This document shows positions 44,170 through 59,174 of a DNA stretch of 64,000 bases, piece after piece; position 1 is the first letter of the stretch, and the number at the start of each line of letters is the position of its first letter. The notes beneath the pieces are model-generated. The model saw only the letters and a list, made by a program, of their open reading frames with translations. It did no database searches and was not told the origin of the DNA. The position numbers and the translations under genes were made by a program. The DNA comes from Sextonia rubra (lineage: Eukaryota > Streptophyta > Magnoliopsida > Laurales > Lauraceae): positions 1,002,501 through 1,066,500 of the forward strand of contig JASUAD010000031.1 in the NCBI GenBank assembly GCA_037013555.1, written 5' to 3'.

Positions 44170-46670
44170 TAGCATGGCGTATATTCAAAAGCAATGAGTT
44201 CATCAGAAGAAAATTTCTCATTCAAAAGAAAATGAATGGTTAAGAAGAAAGGAATTCATTGAGAACCAAGAAGTACACCCCGAAGTAAAGAGTTCTCCAG
44301 ATGAAAATAGTTCATTTAGTATCAAGGTGTGCATACGGAGGAAAGGGCACATCGGATGGAAATAGTTAAGGCGGGAGATAAGAGTTTACTTAGAAGTAAA
44401 CAGGAAAAAGTTCATCACATGAATGGTTCACATCCAGAACCAAGGAGTTCATTAAGAAGAAAGGAGAACATTTGGAAGTGAGCAGTTCATTTCGATAGAT
44501 TGAGTCGTTCAGAAGAAAAGAGTTCGCCTAGAGGAAATGTGTTCATTGAAGGAAATGTGTTTATTCTGAAGCGTGGAGTTTATTCAACGCTAGGAGTTCA
44601 TTTAGAAGCACAGAGTTCATTGAAAGCAGGGAGTTCAGTCAGAAGCAAAGAGTTCGTTGAAAAGCAAATAGTTCAATTGGAAGTGAAGAGCTCACTAAAA
44701 GAAAAGAATTCGTTCCAAAGAAGCTAGTCCGTTAAGATGAATAGAGTTCGCTCAGAAGCAAGGAGTACATTAAATAGCAAAGAGCTGATCAGAAGAAATG
44801 AGTTCATTCCGAAGCGAGGAGTGTATACAAGAGCAAAGAGTTCATCAGTAGAAAAAACTTGATTCGGAAGGAAAGAGTTCTTCACAAGAAAATACTTGAT
44901 TCAGAAGAAAAGTGTTCGTCGTTGTAAGGAGTGCATTTAGAAGCAAAGAGTTCAGTTCAAAAGTTTTTTTATGGACGATAAATTAAGGTTTCAAAATTAA
45001 ACAGGGGCAAAGCCAAATATATTCTCGAAGGAGTCCCGAAAAGGGAAACAAAGGAAACGGAAAGCCTGCAAGCAAACCCACATCCCACGTGTCATTGGAA
45101 AAGCCAAGAAACAATGCTCAGAAAATAGAGCTCATACCCAAACCCTAGGTTAGGAAAAACCCACATCACGAGCCAAGAAAATGCAATCAACTAAGTGAAG
45201 CAGTGGTATTAAAATCTGATACTTTCAAATGAGAAGGGATCAAAGCGTGCTGCTTGACTTTCTTACTTAATCCAGTAGCAGAAGGAGACAATGCGGCATA
45301 AGTCGCTAGAGAATGATCGAGAGAGACAACCAACTTTCTGAGTTGATCCTAAGAAAAGAGTTCGTTTAGAAGAAAAGCATTCCATCTGAAGCAATGCGTT
45401 CATTCCAAAACAAAGTGTCCATCGCAAAATCGAGTTCGTTAAGAAGAATTGGTTTATGGTAAGGAAAGAGTGCAACGGGAAGCAGAGAGTTCATTTTGAT
45501 GTAAAGAGTTCATTCAAGCAAAACGAGTTCAATCAAAAGCAAGGTTGTCATTCAGGGGCGAAGGGTTCATTAAGATGCGCCTAGCTGATCAGTAGAAAAG
45601 AGTTCATTTAGAAGAAATGAGTTCACGAGAGGAAATGACTTTATACAGAAGAATAGAGTTCATTCAGAAGGAAGACATTCATTCGAAATAAGGAGTTCGT
45701 CTAAAAGTTAGGAGTTCATATGGTACGTTCCACTTTGGAATCAAAGAGTTCTTTGGTAATAAAGATTTCATTGAAAGGAAAGAGTTGATTAAGAGGTGAG
45801 GACAACACTCAGGGCAAAGTGTTAAACAGAAGAAAAAAGTTCGATCACCGGACAAGAGTTCCTTCGGACCGAAAGAGTACAGTTTGAAGTGAAATGTTCA
45901 TGCAAAGAAGACAGTTCATTTAAAAGCGTGTACTCAAAAGCAAATAGTTCATTAAGTAGCTAACAATTCATCAAAAGAGAGGACTTCATTCAACGAGGGG
46001 GAGCTCAGTCAAACGAACATAGTTCATTCGAAAGCAACAAGTACATTCGGAAGGGAAGACTTCGATCAGATGCAAAGAGTTACTCAGATGAAAGGAGTTC
46101 GTTCATAAGGAAAGTTTACATTCATAGGCATGGCATTCACGCGGAAGCAAAGTATTCTTCAGAAGAAAAGTGTCCATTGTGAAGAAACAAGAGCATTAAA
46201 GAGAAAGTAGCTAATCTGAAGAAAATAGTTAATTTAGAGGAAAAGAGTTTTTTCAGAACCAAATGACAAATAGCTCATTAGAGGGGAAAAGATGATTCAA
46301 AACAGTGGATCTCAGTCAAATGCAAGGCGTTCAGTCAGAACCAAAGCGAATTCATTCAAATGCTCAGTTGAGGAAATGATTTTGTTCCGAATAAGCCAGT
46401 TTATTACAAAGGATAGAGTTCACGCAGAAAGAAGGAGCACAGTATTAGGCAAAGAGTTGATCAGGAGAAATGAGTTCGTTCGGAAGAAATGAGCCCATTC
46501 TGAAGAAAGGATTATAAACAGAAGCAAAGAGTTCATCAGGAAAAATGACTTCATTTAGAAGAAATGATGTCATCCTAAAGCAAGGCGCACATTTCAAAGC
46601 GAAGAGTTGAACACCAGAAGAAAGTTTTTTAGAAAAATTGATTTCCTTCAGAGGAAGTGAGTTCATATAG
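44170..46670. repeat. Macrosatellite unit 10, 2501 bp
   Basis: It carries the older CAGAACC form at 44439 although units 9 and 11-17 have CAGAGCC. Private: TCATCAGAAGAAAATTTC near 44211 and CTTCAGAGGAAGTG near 46648. Confidence 0.95.
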
Positions 46671-49170
46671 TAGCATGGCGTATATTCAAAAGCAATGAGT
46701 TCATCGGAAGAAAATTTCTCATTCAAAAGAAAATGAATGGTTAAGAAGAAAGGAATTCATTGAGAACCAAGAAGTACACCCCGAAGTAAAGAGTTCTCCA
46801 GATGAAAATAGTTCATTTAGTATCAAGGTGTGCATACGGAGGAAAGGGCACATCGGATGGAAATAGTTAAGGCGGGAGATAAGAGTTTACTTAGAAGTAA
46901 ACAGGAAAAAGTTCATCACATGAATGGTTCACATCCAGAGCCAAGGAGTTCATTAAGAAGAAAGGAGAACATTTGGAAGTGAGCAGTTCATTTCGATAGA
47001 TTGAGTCGTTCAGAAGAAAAGAGTTCGCCTAGAGGAAATGTGTTCATTGAAGGAAATGTGTTTATTCTGAAGCGTGGAGTTTATTCAACGCTAGGAGTTC
47101 ATTTAGAAGCACAGAGTTCATTGAAAGCAGGGAGTTTAGTCAGAAGCAAAGAGTTCGTTGAAAAGCAAATAGTTCAATTGGAAGTGAAGAGCTCACTAAA
47201 AGAAAAGAATTCGTTCCAAAGAAGCTAGTCCGTTAAGATGAATAGAGTTCGCTCAGAAGCAAGGAGTACATTAAATAGCAAAGAGCTGATCAGAAGAAAT
47301 GAGTTCATTCCGATGCGAGGAGTGTATACAAGAGCAAAGAGTTCATAGTAGAAAAAACTTGATTCGGAAGGAAAGAGTTCTTCACAAGAAAATACTTGAT
47401 TCAGAAGAAAAGTGTTCGTCGTTGTAAGGAGTGCATTTAGAAGCAAAGAGTTCAGTTCAAAAGTTTTTTTATGGACGATAAATTAAGGTTTCAAAATTAA
47501 ACAGGGGCAAAGCCAAATATATTCTCGAAGGAGTCCCGAAAAGGGAAACAAAGGAAACGGAAAGCCTGCAAGCAAACCCACATCCCACGTGTCATTGGAA
47601 AAGCCAAGAAACAATGCTCAGAAAATAGAGCTCATACCCAAACCCTAGGTTAGGAAAAACCCACATCACGAGCCAAGAAAATGCAATCAACTAAGTGAAG
47701 CAGTGGTATTAAAATCTGATACTTTCAAATGAGAAGGGATCAAAGCGTGCTGCTTGACTTTCTTACTTAATCCAGTAGCAGAAGGAGACAATGCGGCATA
47801 AGTCGCTAGAGAATGATCGAGAGAGACAACCAACTTTCTGAGTTGATCCTAAGAAAAGAGTTCGTTTAGAAGAAAAGCATTCCATCTGAAGCAATGCGTT
47901 CATTCCAAAACAAAGTGTCCATCGCAAAATCGAGTTCGTTAAGAAGAATTGGTTTATGGTAAGGAAAGAGTGCAACGGGAAGCAGAGAGTTCATTTTGAT
48001 GTAAAGAGTTCATTCAAGCAAAACGAGTTCAATCAAAAGCAAGGTTGTCATTCAGGGGCGAAGGGTTCATTAAGATGCGCCTAGCTGATCAGTAGAAAAG
48101 AGTTCATTTAGAAGAAATGAGTTCACGAGAGGAAATGACTTTATACAGAAGAATAGAGTTCATTCAGAAGGAAGACATTCATTCGAAATAAGGAGTTCGT
48201 CTAAAAGTTAGGAGTTCATATGGTACGTTCCACTTTGGAATCAAAGAGTTCTTTGGTAATAAAGATTTCATTGAAAGGAAAGAGTTGATTAAGAGGTGAG
48301 GACAACACTCAGGGCAAAGTGTTAAACAGAAGAAAAAAGTTCGATCACCGGACAAGAGTTCCTTCGGACCGAAAGAGTACAGTTTGAAGTGAAATGTTCA
48401 TGCAAAGAAGACAGTTCATTTAAAAGCGTGTACTCAAAAGCAAATAGTTCATTAAGTAGCTAACAATTCATCAAAAGAGAGGACTTCATTCAACGAGGGG
48501 GAGCTCAGTCAAACGAACATAGTTCATTCGAAAGCAACAAGTACATTCGGAAGGGAAGACTTCGATCAGATGCAAAGAGTTACTCAGATGAAAGGAGTTC
48601 GTTCATAAGGAAAGTTTACATTCATAGGCATGGCATTCACGCGGAAGCAAAGTATTCTTCAGAAGAAAAGTGTCCATTGTGAAGAAACAAGAGCATTAAA
48701 GAGAAAGTAGCTAATCTGAAGAAAATAGTTAATTTAGAGGAAAAGAGTTTTTTCAGAACCAAATGACAAATAGCTCATTAGAGGGGAAAAGATGATTCAA
48801 AACAGTGGATCTCAGTCAAATGCAAGGCGTTCAGTCAGAACCAAAGCGAATTCATTCAAATGCTCAGTTGAGGAAATGATTTTGTTCCGAATAAGCCAGT
48901 TTATTACAAAGGATAGAGTTCACGCAGAAAGAAGGAGCACAGTATTAGGCAAAGAGTTGATCAGGAGAAATGAGTTCGTTCGGAAGAAATGAGCCCATTC
49001 TGAAGAAAGGATTATAAACAGAAGCAAAGAGTTCATCAGGAAAAATGACTTCATTTAGAAGAAATGATGTCATCCTAAAGCAAGGCGCACATTTCAAAGC
49101 GAAGAGTTGAACACCAGAAGAAAGTTTTTTAGAAAAATTGATTTCCTTCAGAAGAAGTGAGTTCATATAG
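46671..49170. repeat. Macrosatellite unit 11, 2500 bp
   Basis: One base is missing in GTTCATAGTAG near 47346 (others GTTCATCAGTAG), the same deletion as in unit 17. Private: CCGATGCGAGG near 47311. It shares GAGTTTAGTCAG with unit 9. Confidence 0.95.
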
Positions 49171-51671
49171 TAGCATGGCGTATATTCAAAAGCAATGAGT
49201 TCATCGGAAGAAAATTTCTCATTCAAAAGAAAATGAATGGTTAAGAAGAAAGGAATTCATTGAGAACCAAGAAGTACACCCCGAAGTAAAGAGTTCTCCA
49301 GATGAAAATAGTTCATTTAGTATCAAGGTGTGCATACGGAGGAAAGGGCACATCGGATGGAAATAGTTAAGGCGGGAGATAAGAGTTTACTTAGAAGTAA
49401 ACAGGAAAAAGTTCATCACATGAATGGTTCACATCCAGAGCCAAGGAGTTCATTAAGAAGAAAGGAGAACATTTGGAAGTGAGCAGTTCATTTCGATAGA
49501 TTGAGTCGTTCAGAAGAAAAGAGTTCGCCTAGAGGAAATGTGTTCATTGAAGGAAATGTGTTTATTCTGAAGCGTGGAGTTTATTCAACGCTAGGAGTTC
49601 ATTTAGAAGCACAGAGTTCATTGAAAGCAGGGAGTTCAGTCAGAAGCAAAGAGTTCGTTGAAAAGCAAATAGTTCAATTGGAAGTGAAGAGCTCACTAAA
49701 AGAAAAGAATTCGTTCCAAAGAAGCTAGTCCGTTAAGATGAATAGAGTTCGCTCAGAAGCAAGGAGTACATTAAATAGCAAAGAGCTGATCAGAAGAAAT
49801 GAGTTCATTCCGAAGCGAGGAGTGTATACAAGAGCAAAGAGTTCATCAGTAGAAAAAACTTGATTCGGAAGGAAAGAGTTCTTCACAAGAAAATACTTGA
49901 TTCAGAAGAAAAGTGTTCGTCGTTGTAAGGAGTGCATTTAGAAGCAAAGAGTTCAGTTCAAAAGTTTTTTTATGGACGATAAATTAAGGTTTCAAAATTA
50001 AACAGGGGCAAAGCCAAATATATTCTCGAAGGAGTCCCGAAAAGGGAAACAAAGGAAACGGAAAGCCTGCAAGCAAACCCACATCCCACGTGTCATTGGA
50101 AAAGCCAAGAAACAATGCTCAGAAAATAGAGCTCATACCCAAACCCTAGGTTAGGAAAAACCCACATCACGAGCCAAGAAAATGCAATCAACTAAGTGAA
50201 GCAGTGGTATTAAAATCTGATACTTTCAAATGAGAAGGGATCAAAGCGTGCTGCTTGACTTTCTTACTTAATCCAGTAGCAGAAGGAGACAATGCGGCAT
50301 AAGTCGCTAGAGAATGATCGAGAGAGACAACCAACTTTCTGAGTTGATCCTAAGAAAAGAGTTCGTTTAGAAGAAAAGCATTCCATCTGAAGCAATGCGT
50401 TCATTCCAAAACAAAGTGTCCATCGGAAAATCGAGTTCGTTAAGAAGAATTGGTTTATGGTAAGGAAAGAGTGCAACGGGAAGCAGAGAGTTCATTTTGA
50501 TGTAAAGAGTTCATTCAAGCAAAACGAGTTCAATCAAAAGCAAGGTTGTCATTCAGGGGCGAAGGGTTCATTAAGATGCGCCTAGCTGATCAGTAGAAAA
50601 GAGTTCATTTAGAAGAAATGAGTTCACGAGAGGAAATGACTTTATACAGAAGAATAGAGTTCATTCAGAAGGAAGACATTCATTCGAAATAAGGAGTTCG
50701 TCTAAAAGTTAGGAGTTCATATGGTACGTTCCACTTTGGAATCAAAGAGTTCTTTGGTAATAAAGATTTCATTGAAAGGAAAGAGTTGATTAAGAGGTGA
50801 GGACAACACTCAGGGCAAAGTGTTAAACAGAAGAAAAAAGTTCGATCACCGGACAAGAGTTCCTTCGGACCGAAAGAGTACAGTTTGAAGTGAAATGTTC
50901 ATGCAAAGAAGACAGTTCATTTAAAAGCGTGTACTCAAAAGCAAATAGTTCATTAAGTAGCTAACAATTCATCAAAAGAGAGGACTTCATTCAACGAGGG
51001 GGAGCTCAGTCAAACGAACATAGTTCATTCGAAAGCAACAAGTACATTCGGAAGGGAAGACTTCGATCAGATGCAAAGAGTTACTCAGATGAAAGGAGTT
51101 CGTTCATAAGGAAAGTTTACATTCATAGGCATGGCATTCACGCGGAAGCAAAGTATTCTTCAGAAGAAAAGTGTCCATTGTGAAGAAACAAGAGCATTAA
51201 AGAGAAAGTAGCTAATCTGAAGAAAATAGTTAATTTAGAGGAAAAGAGTTTTTTCAGAACCAAATGACAAATAGCTCATTAGAGGGGAAAAGATGATTCA
51301 AAACAGTGGATCTCAGTCAAATGCAAGGCGTTCAGTCAGAACCAAAGCGAATTCATTCAAATGCTCAGTTGAGGAAATGATTTTGTTCCGAATAAGTCAG
51401 TTTATTACAAAGGATAGAGTTCACGCAGAAAGAAGGAGCACAGTATTAGGCAAAGAGTTGATCAGGAGAAATGAGTTCGTTCGGAAGAAATGAGCCCATT
51501 CTGAAGAAAGGATTATAAACAGAAGCAAAGAGTTCATCAGGAAAAATGACTTCATTTAGAAGAAATGATGTCATCCTATAGCAAGGCGCACATTTCAAAG
51601 CGAAGAGTTGAACACCAGAAGAAAGTTTTTTAGAAAAATTGATTTCCTTCAGAAGAAGTGAGTTCATATAG
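49171..51671. repeat. Macrosatellite unit 12, 2501 bp
   Basis: It has ATCGGAAAATCG (50424), otherwise found in units 5, 6 and 9. Private: AATAAGTCAGTTT near 51392 and CCTATAGCAAGG near 51576. Confidence 0.95.
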
Positions 51672-54172
51672 TAGCATGGCGTATATTCAAAAGCAATGAG
51701 TTCATCGGAAGAAAATTTCTCATTCAAAAGAAAATGAATGGTTAAGAAGAAAGGAATTCATTGAGAACCAAGAAGTACACCCCGAAGTAAAGAGTTCTCC
51801 AGATGAAAATAGTTCATTTAGTATCAAGGTGTGCATACGGAGGAAAGGGCACATCGGATGGAAATAGTTAAGGCGGGAGATAAGAGTTTACTTAGAAGTA
51901 AACAGGAAAAAGTTCATCACATGAATGGTTCACATCCAGAGCCAAGGAGTTCATTAAGAAGAAAGGAGAACATTTGGAAGTGAGCAGTTCATTTCGATAG
52001 ATTGAGTCGTTCAGAAGAAAAGAGTTCGCCTAGAGGAAATGTGTTCATTGAAGGAAATGTGTTTATTCTGAAGCGTGGAGTTTATTCAACGCTAGGAGTT
52101 CATTTAGAAGCACAGAGTTCATTGAAAGCAGGGAGTTCAGTCAGAAGCAAAGAGTTCGTTGAAAAGCAAATAGTTCAATTGGAAGTGAAGAGCTCACTAA
52201 AAGAAAAGAATTCGTTCCAAAGAAGCTAGTCCGTTAAGATGAATAGAGTTCGCTCAGAAGCAAGGAGTACATTAAATAGCAAAGAGCTGATCAGAAGAAA
52301 TGAGTTCATTCCGAAGCGAGGAGTGTATACAAGAGCAAAGAGTTCATCAGTAGAAAAAACTTGATTCGGAAGGAAAGAGTTCTTCACAAGAAAATACTTG
52401 ATTCAGAAGAAAAGTGTTCGTCGTTGTAAGGAGTGCATTTAGAAGCAAAGAGTTCAGTTCAAAAGTTTTTTTATGGACGATAAATTAAGGTTTCAAAATT
52501 AAACAGGGGCAAAGCCAAATATATTCTCAAAGGAGTCCCGAAAAGGGAAACAAAGGAAACGGAAAGCCTGCAAGCAAACCCACATCCCATGTGTCATTGG
52601 AAAAGCCAAGAAACAATGCTCAGAAAATAGAGCTCATACCCAAACCCTAGGTTAGGAAAAACCCACATCACGAGCCAAGAAAATGCAATCAACTAAGTGA
52701 AGCAGTGGTATTAAAATCTGATACTTTCAAATGAGAAGGGATCAAAGCGTGCTGCTTGACTTTCTTACTTAATCCAGTAGCAGAAGGAGACAATGCGGCA
52801 TAAGTCGCTAGAGAATGATCGAGAGAGACAACCAACTTTCTGAGTTGATCCTAAGAAAAGAGTTCGTTTAGAAGAAAAGCATTCCATCTGAAGCAATGCG
52901 TTCATTCCAAAACAAAGTGTCCATCGCAAAATCGAGTTCGTTAAGAAGAATTGGTTTATGGTAAGGAAAGAGTGCAACGGGAAGCAGAGAGTTCATTTTG
53001 ATGTAAAGAGTTCATTCAAGCAAAACGAGTTCAATCAAAAGCAAGGTTGTCATTCAGGGGCGAAGGGTTCATTAAGATGCGCCTAGCTGATCAGTAGAAA
53101 AGAGTTCATTTAGAAGAAATGAGTTCACGAGAGGAAATGACTTTATACAGAAGAATAGAGTTCATTCAGAAGGAAGACATTCATTCGAAATAAGGAGTTC
53201 GTCTAAAAGTTAGGAGTTCATATGGTACGTTCCACTTTGGAATCAAAGAGTTCTTTGGTAATAAAGATTTCATTGAAAGGAAAGAGTTGATTAAGAGGTG
53301 AGGACAACACTCAGGGCAAAGTGTTAAATAGAAGAAAAAAGTTCGATCACCGGACAAGAGTTCCTTCGGACCGAAAGAGTACAGTTTGAAGTGAAATGTT
53401 CATGCAAAGAAGACAGTTCATTTAAAAGCGTGTACTCAAAAGCAAATAGTTCATTAAGTAGCTAACAATTCATCAAAAGAGAGGACTTCATTCAACGAGG
53501 GGGAGCTCAGTCAAACGAACATAGTTCATTCGAAAGCAACAAGTACATTCGGAAGGGAAGACTTCGATCAGATGCAAAGAGTTACTCAGATGAAAGGAGT
53601 TCGTTCATAAGGAAAGTTTACATTCATAGGCATGGCATTCACGCGGAAGCAAAGTATTCTTCAGAAGAAAAGTGTCCATTGTGAAGAAACAAGAGCATTA
53701 AAGAGAAAGTAGCTAATCTGAAGAAAATAGTTAATTTAGAGGAAAAGAGTTTTTTCAGAACCAAATGACAAATAGCTCATTAGAGGGGAAAAGATGATTC
53801 AAAACAGTGGATCTCAGTCAAATGCAAGGCGTTCAGTCAGAACCAAAGCGAATTCATTCAAATGCTCAGTTGAGGAAATGATTTTGTTCCGAATAAGCCA
53901 GTTTATTACAAAGGATAGAGTTCACGCAGAAAGAAGGAGCACAGTATTAGGCAAAGAGTTGATCAGGAGAAATGAGTTCGTTCGGAAGAAATGAGCCCAT
54001 TCTGAAGAAAGGATTATAAACAGAAGCAAAGAGTTCATCAGGAAAAATGACTTCATTTAGAAGAAATGATGTCATCCTAAAGCAAGGCGCACATTTCAAA
54101 GCGAAGAGTTGAACACCAGAAGAAAGTTTTTTAGAAAAATTGATTTCCTTCAGAAGAAGTGAGTTCATATAG
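51672..54172. repeat. Macrosatellite unit 13, 2501 bp
   Basis: Private variants: TTCTCAAAGGAGTC near 52526, CATCCCATGTGTC near 52583, GTTAAATAGAAG near 53324. Confidence 0.95.
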
Positions 54173-56673
54173 TAGCATGGCGTATATTCAAAAGCAATGA
54201 GTTCATCGGAAGAAAATTTCTCATTCAAAAGAAAATGAATGGTTAAGAAGAAAGGAATTCATTGAGAACCAAGAAGTACACCCCGAAGTAAAGAGTTCTC
54301 CAGATGAAAATAGTTCATTTAGTATCAAGGTGTGCATACGGAGGAAAGGGCACATCGGATGGAAATAGTTAAGGCGGGAGATAAGAGTTTACTTAGAAGT
54401 AAACAGGAAAAAGTTCATCACATGAATGGTTCACATCCAGAGCCAAGGAGTTCATTAAGAAGAAAGGAGAACATTTGGAAGTGAGCAGTTCATTTCGATA
54501 GATTGAGTCGTTCAGAAGAAAAGAGTTCGCCTAGAGGAAATGTGTTCATTGAAGGAAATGTGTTTATTCTGAAGCGTGGAGTTTATTCAACGCTAGGAGT
54601 TCATTTAGAAGCACAGAGTTCATTGAAAGCAGGGAGTTCAGTCAGAAGCAAAGAGTTCGTTGAAAAGCAAATAGTTCAATTGGAAGTGAAGAGCTCACTA
54701 AAAGAAAAGAATTCGTTCCAAAGAAGCTAGTCCGTTAAGATGAATAGAGTTCGCTCAGAAGCAAGGAGTACATTAAATAGCAAAGAGCTGATCAGAAGAA
54801 ATGAGTTCATTCCGAAGCGAGGAGTGTATACAAGAGCAAAGAGTTCATCAGTAGAAAAAACTTGATTCGGAAGGAAAGAGTTCTTCACAAGAAAATACTT
54901 GATTCAGAAGAAAAGTGTTCGTCGTTGTAAGGAGTGCATTTAGAAGCAAAGAGTTCAGTTCAAAAGTTTTTTTATGGACGATAAATTAAGGTTTCAAAAT
55001 TAAACAGGGGCAAAGCCAAATATATTCTCGAAGGAGTCCCGAAAAGGGAAACAAAGGAAACGGAAAGCCTGCAAGCAAACCCACATCCCACGTGTCATTG
55101 GAAAAGCCAAGAAACAATGCTCAGAAAATAGAGCTCATACCCAAACCCTAGGTTAGGAAAAACCCACATCACGAGCCAAGAAAATGCAATCAACTAAGTG
55201 AAGCAGTGGTATTAAAATCTGATACTTTCAAATGAGAAGGGATCAAAGCGTGCTGCTTGACTTTCTTACTTAATCCAGTAGCAGAAGGAGACAATGCGGC
55301 ATAAGTCGCTAGAGAATGATCGAGAGAGACAACCAACTTTCTGAGTTGATCCTAAGAAAAGAGTTCGTTTAGAAGAAAAGCATTCCATCTGAAGCAATGC
55401 GTTCATTCCAAAACAAAGTGTCCATCGCAAAATCGAGTTCGTTAAGAAGAATTGGTTTATGGTAAGGAAAGAGTGCAACGGGAAGCAGAGAGTTCATTTT
55501 GATGTAAAGAGTTCATTCAAGCAAAACGAGTTCAATCAAAAGCAAGGTTGTCATTCAGGGGCGAAGGGTTCATTAAGATGCGCCTAGCTGATCAGTAGAA
55601 AAGAGTTCATTTAGAAGAAATGAGTTCACGAGAGGAAATGACTTTATACAGAAGAATAGAGTTCATTCAGAAGGAAGACATTCATTCGAAATAAGGAGTT
55701 CGTCTAAAAGTTAGGAGTTCATATGGTACGTTCCACTTTGGAATCAAAGAGTTCTTTGGTAATAAAGATTTCATTGAAAGGAAAGAGTTGATTAAGAGGT
55801 GAGGACAACACTCAGGGCAAAGTGTTAAACAGAAGAAAAAAGTTCGATCACCGGACAAGAGTTCCTTCGGACCGAAAGAGTACAGTTTGAAGTGAAATGT
55901 TCATGCAAAGAAGACAGTTCATTTAAAAGCGTGTACTCAAAAGCAAATAGTTCATTAAGTAGCTAACAATTCATCAAAAGAGAGGACTTCATTCAACGAG
56001 GGGGAGCTCAGTCAAACGAACATAGTTCATTCGAAAGCAACAAGTACATTCGGAAGGGAAGACTTCGATCAGATGCAAAGAGTTACTCAGATGAAAGGAG
56101 TTCGTTCATAAGGAAAGTTTACATTCATAGGCATGGCATTCACGCGGAAGCAAAGTATTCTTCAGAAGAAAAGTGTCCATTGTGAAGAAACAAGAGCATT
56201 AAAGAGAAAGTAGCTAATCTGAAGAAAATAGTTAATTTAGAGGAAAAGAGTTTTTTCAGAACCAAATGACAAATAGCTCATTAGAGGGGAAAAGATGATT
56301 CAAAACAGTGGATCTCAGTCAAATGCAAGGCGTTCAGTCAGAACCAAAGCGAATTCATTCAAATGCTCAGTTGAGGAAATGATTTTGTTCCGAATAAGCC
56401 AGTTTATTACAAAGGATAGAGTTCACGCAGAAAGAAGGAGCACAGTATTAGGCAAAGAGTTGATCAGGAGAAATGAGTTCGTTCGGAAGAAATGAGCCCA
56501 TTCTGAAGAAAGGATTATAAACAGAAGCAAAGAGTTCATCAGGAAAAATGACTTCATTTAGAAGAAATGATGTCATCCTAAAGCAAGGCGCACATTTCAA
56601 AGCGAAGAGTTGAACACCAGAAGAAAGTTTTTTAGAAAAATTGATTTCCTTCAGAAGAAGTGAGTTCATATAG
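54173..56673. repeat. Macrosatellite unit 14, 2501 bp, consensus-like
   Basis: No private variant noticed by eye; it serves with units 15 and 16 as the consensus of the homogenised block. Confidence 0.95.
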
Positions 56674-59174
56674 TAGCATGGCGTATATTCAAAAGCAATG
56701 AGTTCATCGGAAGAAAATTTCTCATTCAAAAGAAAATGAATGGTTAAGAAGAAAGGAATTCATTGAGAACCAAGAAGTACACCCCGAAGTAAAGAGTTCT
56801 CCAGATGAAAATAGTTCATTTAGTATCAAGGTGTGCATACGGAGGAAAGGGCACATCGGATGGAAATAGTTAAGGCGGGAGATAAGAGTTTACTTAGAAG
56901 TAAACAGGAAAAAGTTCATCACATGAATGGTTCACATCCAGAGCCAAGGAGTTCATTAAGAAGAAAGGAGAACATTTGGAAGTGAGCAGTTCATTTCGAT
57001 AGATTGAGTCGTTCAGAAGAAAAGAGTTCGCCTAGAGGAAATGTGTTCATTGAAGGAAATGTGTTTATTCTGAAGCGTGGAGTTTATTCAACGCTAGGAG
57101 TTCATTTAGAAGCACAGAGTTCATTGAAAGCAGGGAGTTCAGTCAGAAGCAAAGAGTTCGTTGAAAAGCAAATAGTTCAATTGGAAGTGAAGAGCTCACT
57201 AAAAGAAAAGAATTCGTTCCAAAGAAGCTAGTCCGTTAAGATGAATAGAGTTCGCTCAGAAGCAAGGAGTACATTAAATAGCAAAGAGCTGATCAGAAGA
57301 AATGAGTTCATTCCGAAGCGAGGAGTGTATACAAGAGCAAAGAGTTCATCAGTAGAAAAAACTTGATTCGGAAGGAAAGAGTTCTTCACAAGAAAATACT
57401 TGATTCAGAAGAAAAGTGTTCGTCGTTGTAAGGAGTGCATTTAGAAGCAAAGAGTTCAGTTCAAAAGTTTTTTTATGGACGATAAATTAAGGTTTCAAAA
57501 TTAAACAGGGGCAAAGCCAAATATATTCTCGAAGGAGTCCCGAAAAGGGAAACAAAGGAAACGGAAAGCCTGCAAGCAAACCCACATCCCACGTGTCATT
57601 GGAAAAGCCAAGAAACAATGCTCAGAAAATAGAGCTCATACCCAAACCCTAGGTTAGGAAAAACCCACATCACGAGCCAAGAAAATGCAATCAACTAAGT
57701 GAAGCAGTGGTATTAAAATCTGATACTTTCAAATGAGAAGGGATCAAAGCGTGCTGCTTGACTTTCTTACTTAATCCAGTAGCAGAAGGAGACAATGCGG
57801 CATAAGTCGCTAGAGAATGATCGAGAGAGACAACCAACTTTCTGAGTTGATCCTAAGAAAAGAGTTCGTTTAGAAGAAAAGCATTCCATCTGAAGCAATG
57901 CGTTCATTCCAAAACAAAGTGTCCATCGCAAAATCGAGTTCGTTAAGAAGAATTGGTTTATGGTAAGGAAAGAGTGCAACGGGAAGCAGAGAGTTCATTT
58001 TGATGTAAAGAGTTCATTCAAGCAAAACGAGTTCAATCAAAAGCAAGGTTGTCATTCAGGGGCGAAGGGTTCATTAAGATGCGCCTAGCTGATCAGTAGA
58101 AAAGAGTTCATTTAGAAGAAATGAGTTCACGAGAGGAAATGACTTTATACAGAAGAATAGAGTTCATTCAGAAGGAAGACATTCATTCGAAATAAGGAGT
58201 TCGTCTAAAAGTTAGGAGTTCATATGGTACGTTCCACTTTGGAATCAAAGAGTTCTTTGGTAATAAAGATTTCATTGAAAGGAAAGAGTTGATTAAGAGG
58301 TGAGGACAACACTCAGGGCAAAGTGTTAAACAGAAGAAAAAAGTTCGATCACCGGACAAGAGTTCCTTCGGACCGAAAGAGTACAGTTTGAAGTGAAATG
58401 TTCATGCAAAGAAGACAGTTCATTTAAAAGCGTGTACTCAAAAGCAAATAGTTCATTAAGTAGCTAACAATTCATCAAAAGAGAGGACTTCATTCAACGA
58501 GGGGGAGCTCAGTCAAACGAACATAGTTCATTCGAAAGCAACAAGTACATTCGGAAGGGAAGACTTCGATCAGATGCAAAGAGTTACTCAGATGAAAGGA
58601 GTTCGTTCATAAGGAAAGTTTACATTCATAGGCATGGCATTCACGCGGAAGCAAAGTATTCTTCAGAAGAAAAGTGTCCATTGTGAAGAAACAAGAGCAT
58701 TAAAGAGAAAGTAGCTAATCTGAAGAAAATAGTTAATTTAGAGGAAAAGAGTTTTTTCAGAACCAAATGACAAATAGCTCATTAGAGGGGAAAAGATGAT
58801 TCAAAACAGTGGATCTCAGTCAAATGCAAGGCGTTCAGTCAGAACCAAAGCGAATTCATTCAAATGCTCAGTTGAGGAAATGATTTTGTTCCGAATAAGC
58901 CAGTTTATTACAAAGGATAGAGTTCACGCAGAAAGAAGGAGCACAGTATTAGGCAAAGAGTTGATCAGGAGAAATGAGTTCGTTCGGAAGAAATGAGCCC
59001 ATTCTGAAGAAAGGATTATAAACAGAAGCAAAGAGTTCATCAGGAAAAATGACTTCATTTAGAAGAAATGATGTCATCCTAAAGCAAGGCGCACATTTCA
59101 AAGCGAAGAGTTGAACACCAGAAGAAAGTTTTTTAGAAAAATTGATTTCCTTCAGAAGAAGTGAGTTCATATAG
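56674..59174. repeat. Macrosatellite unit 15, 2501 bp, consensus-like
   Basis: Indistinguishable from unit 14 at the diagnostic sites I checked. Confidence 0.95.
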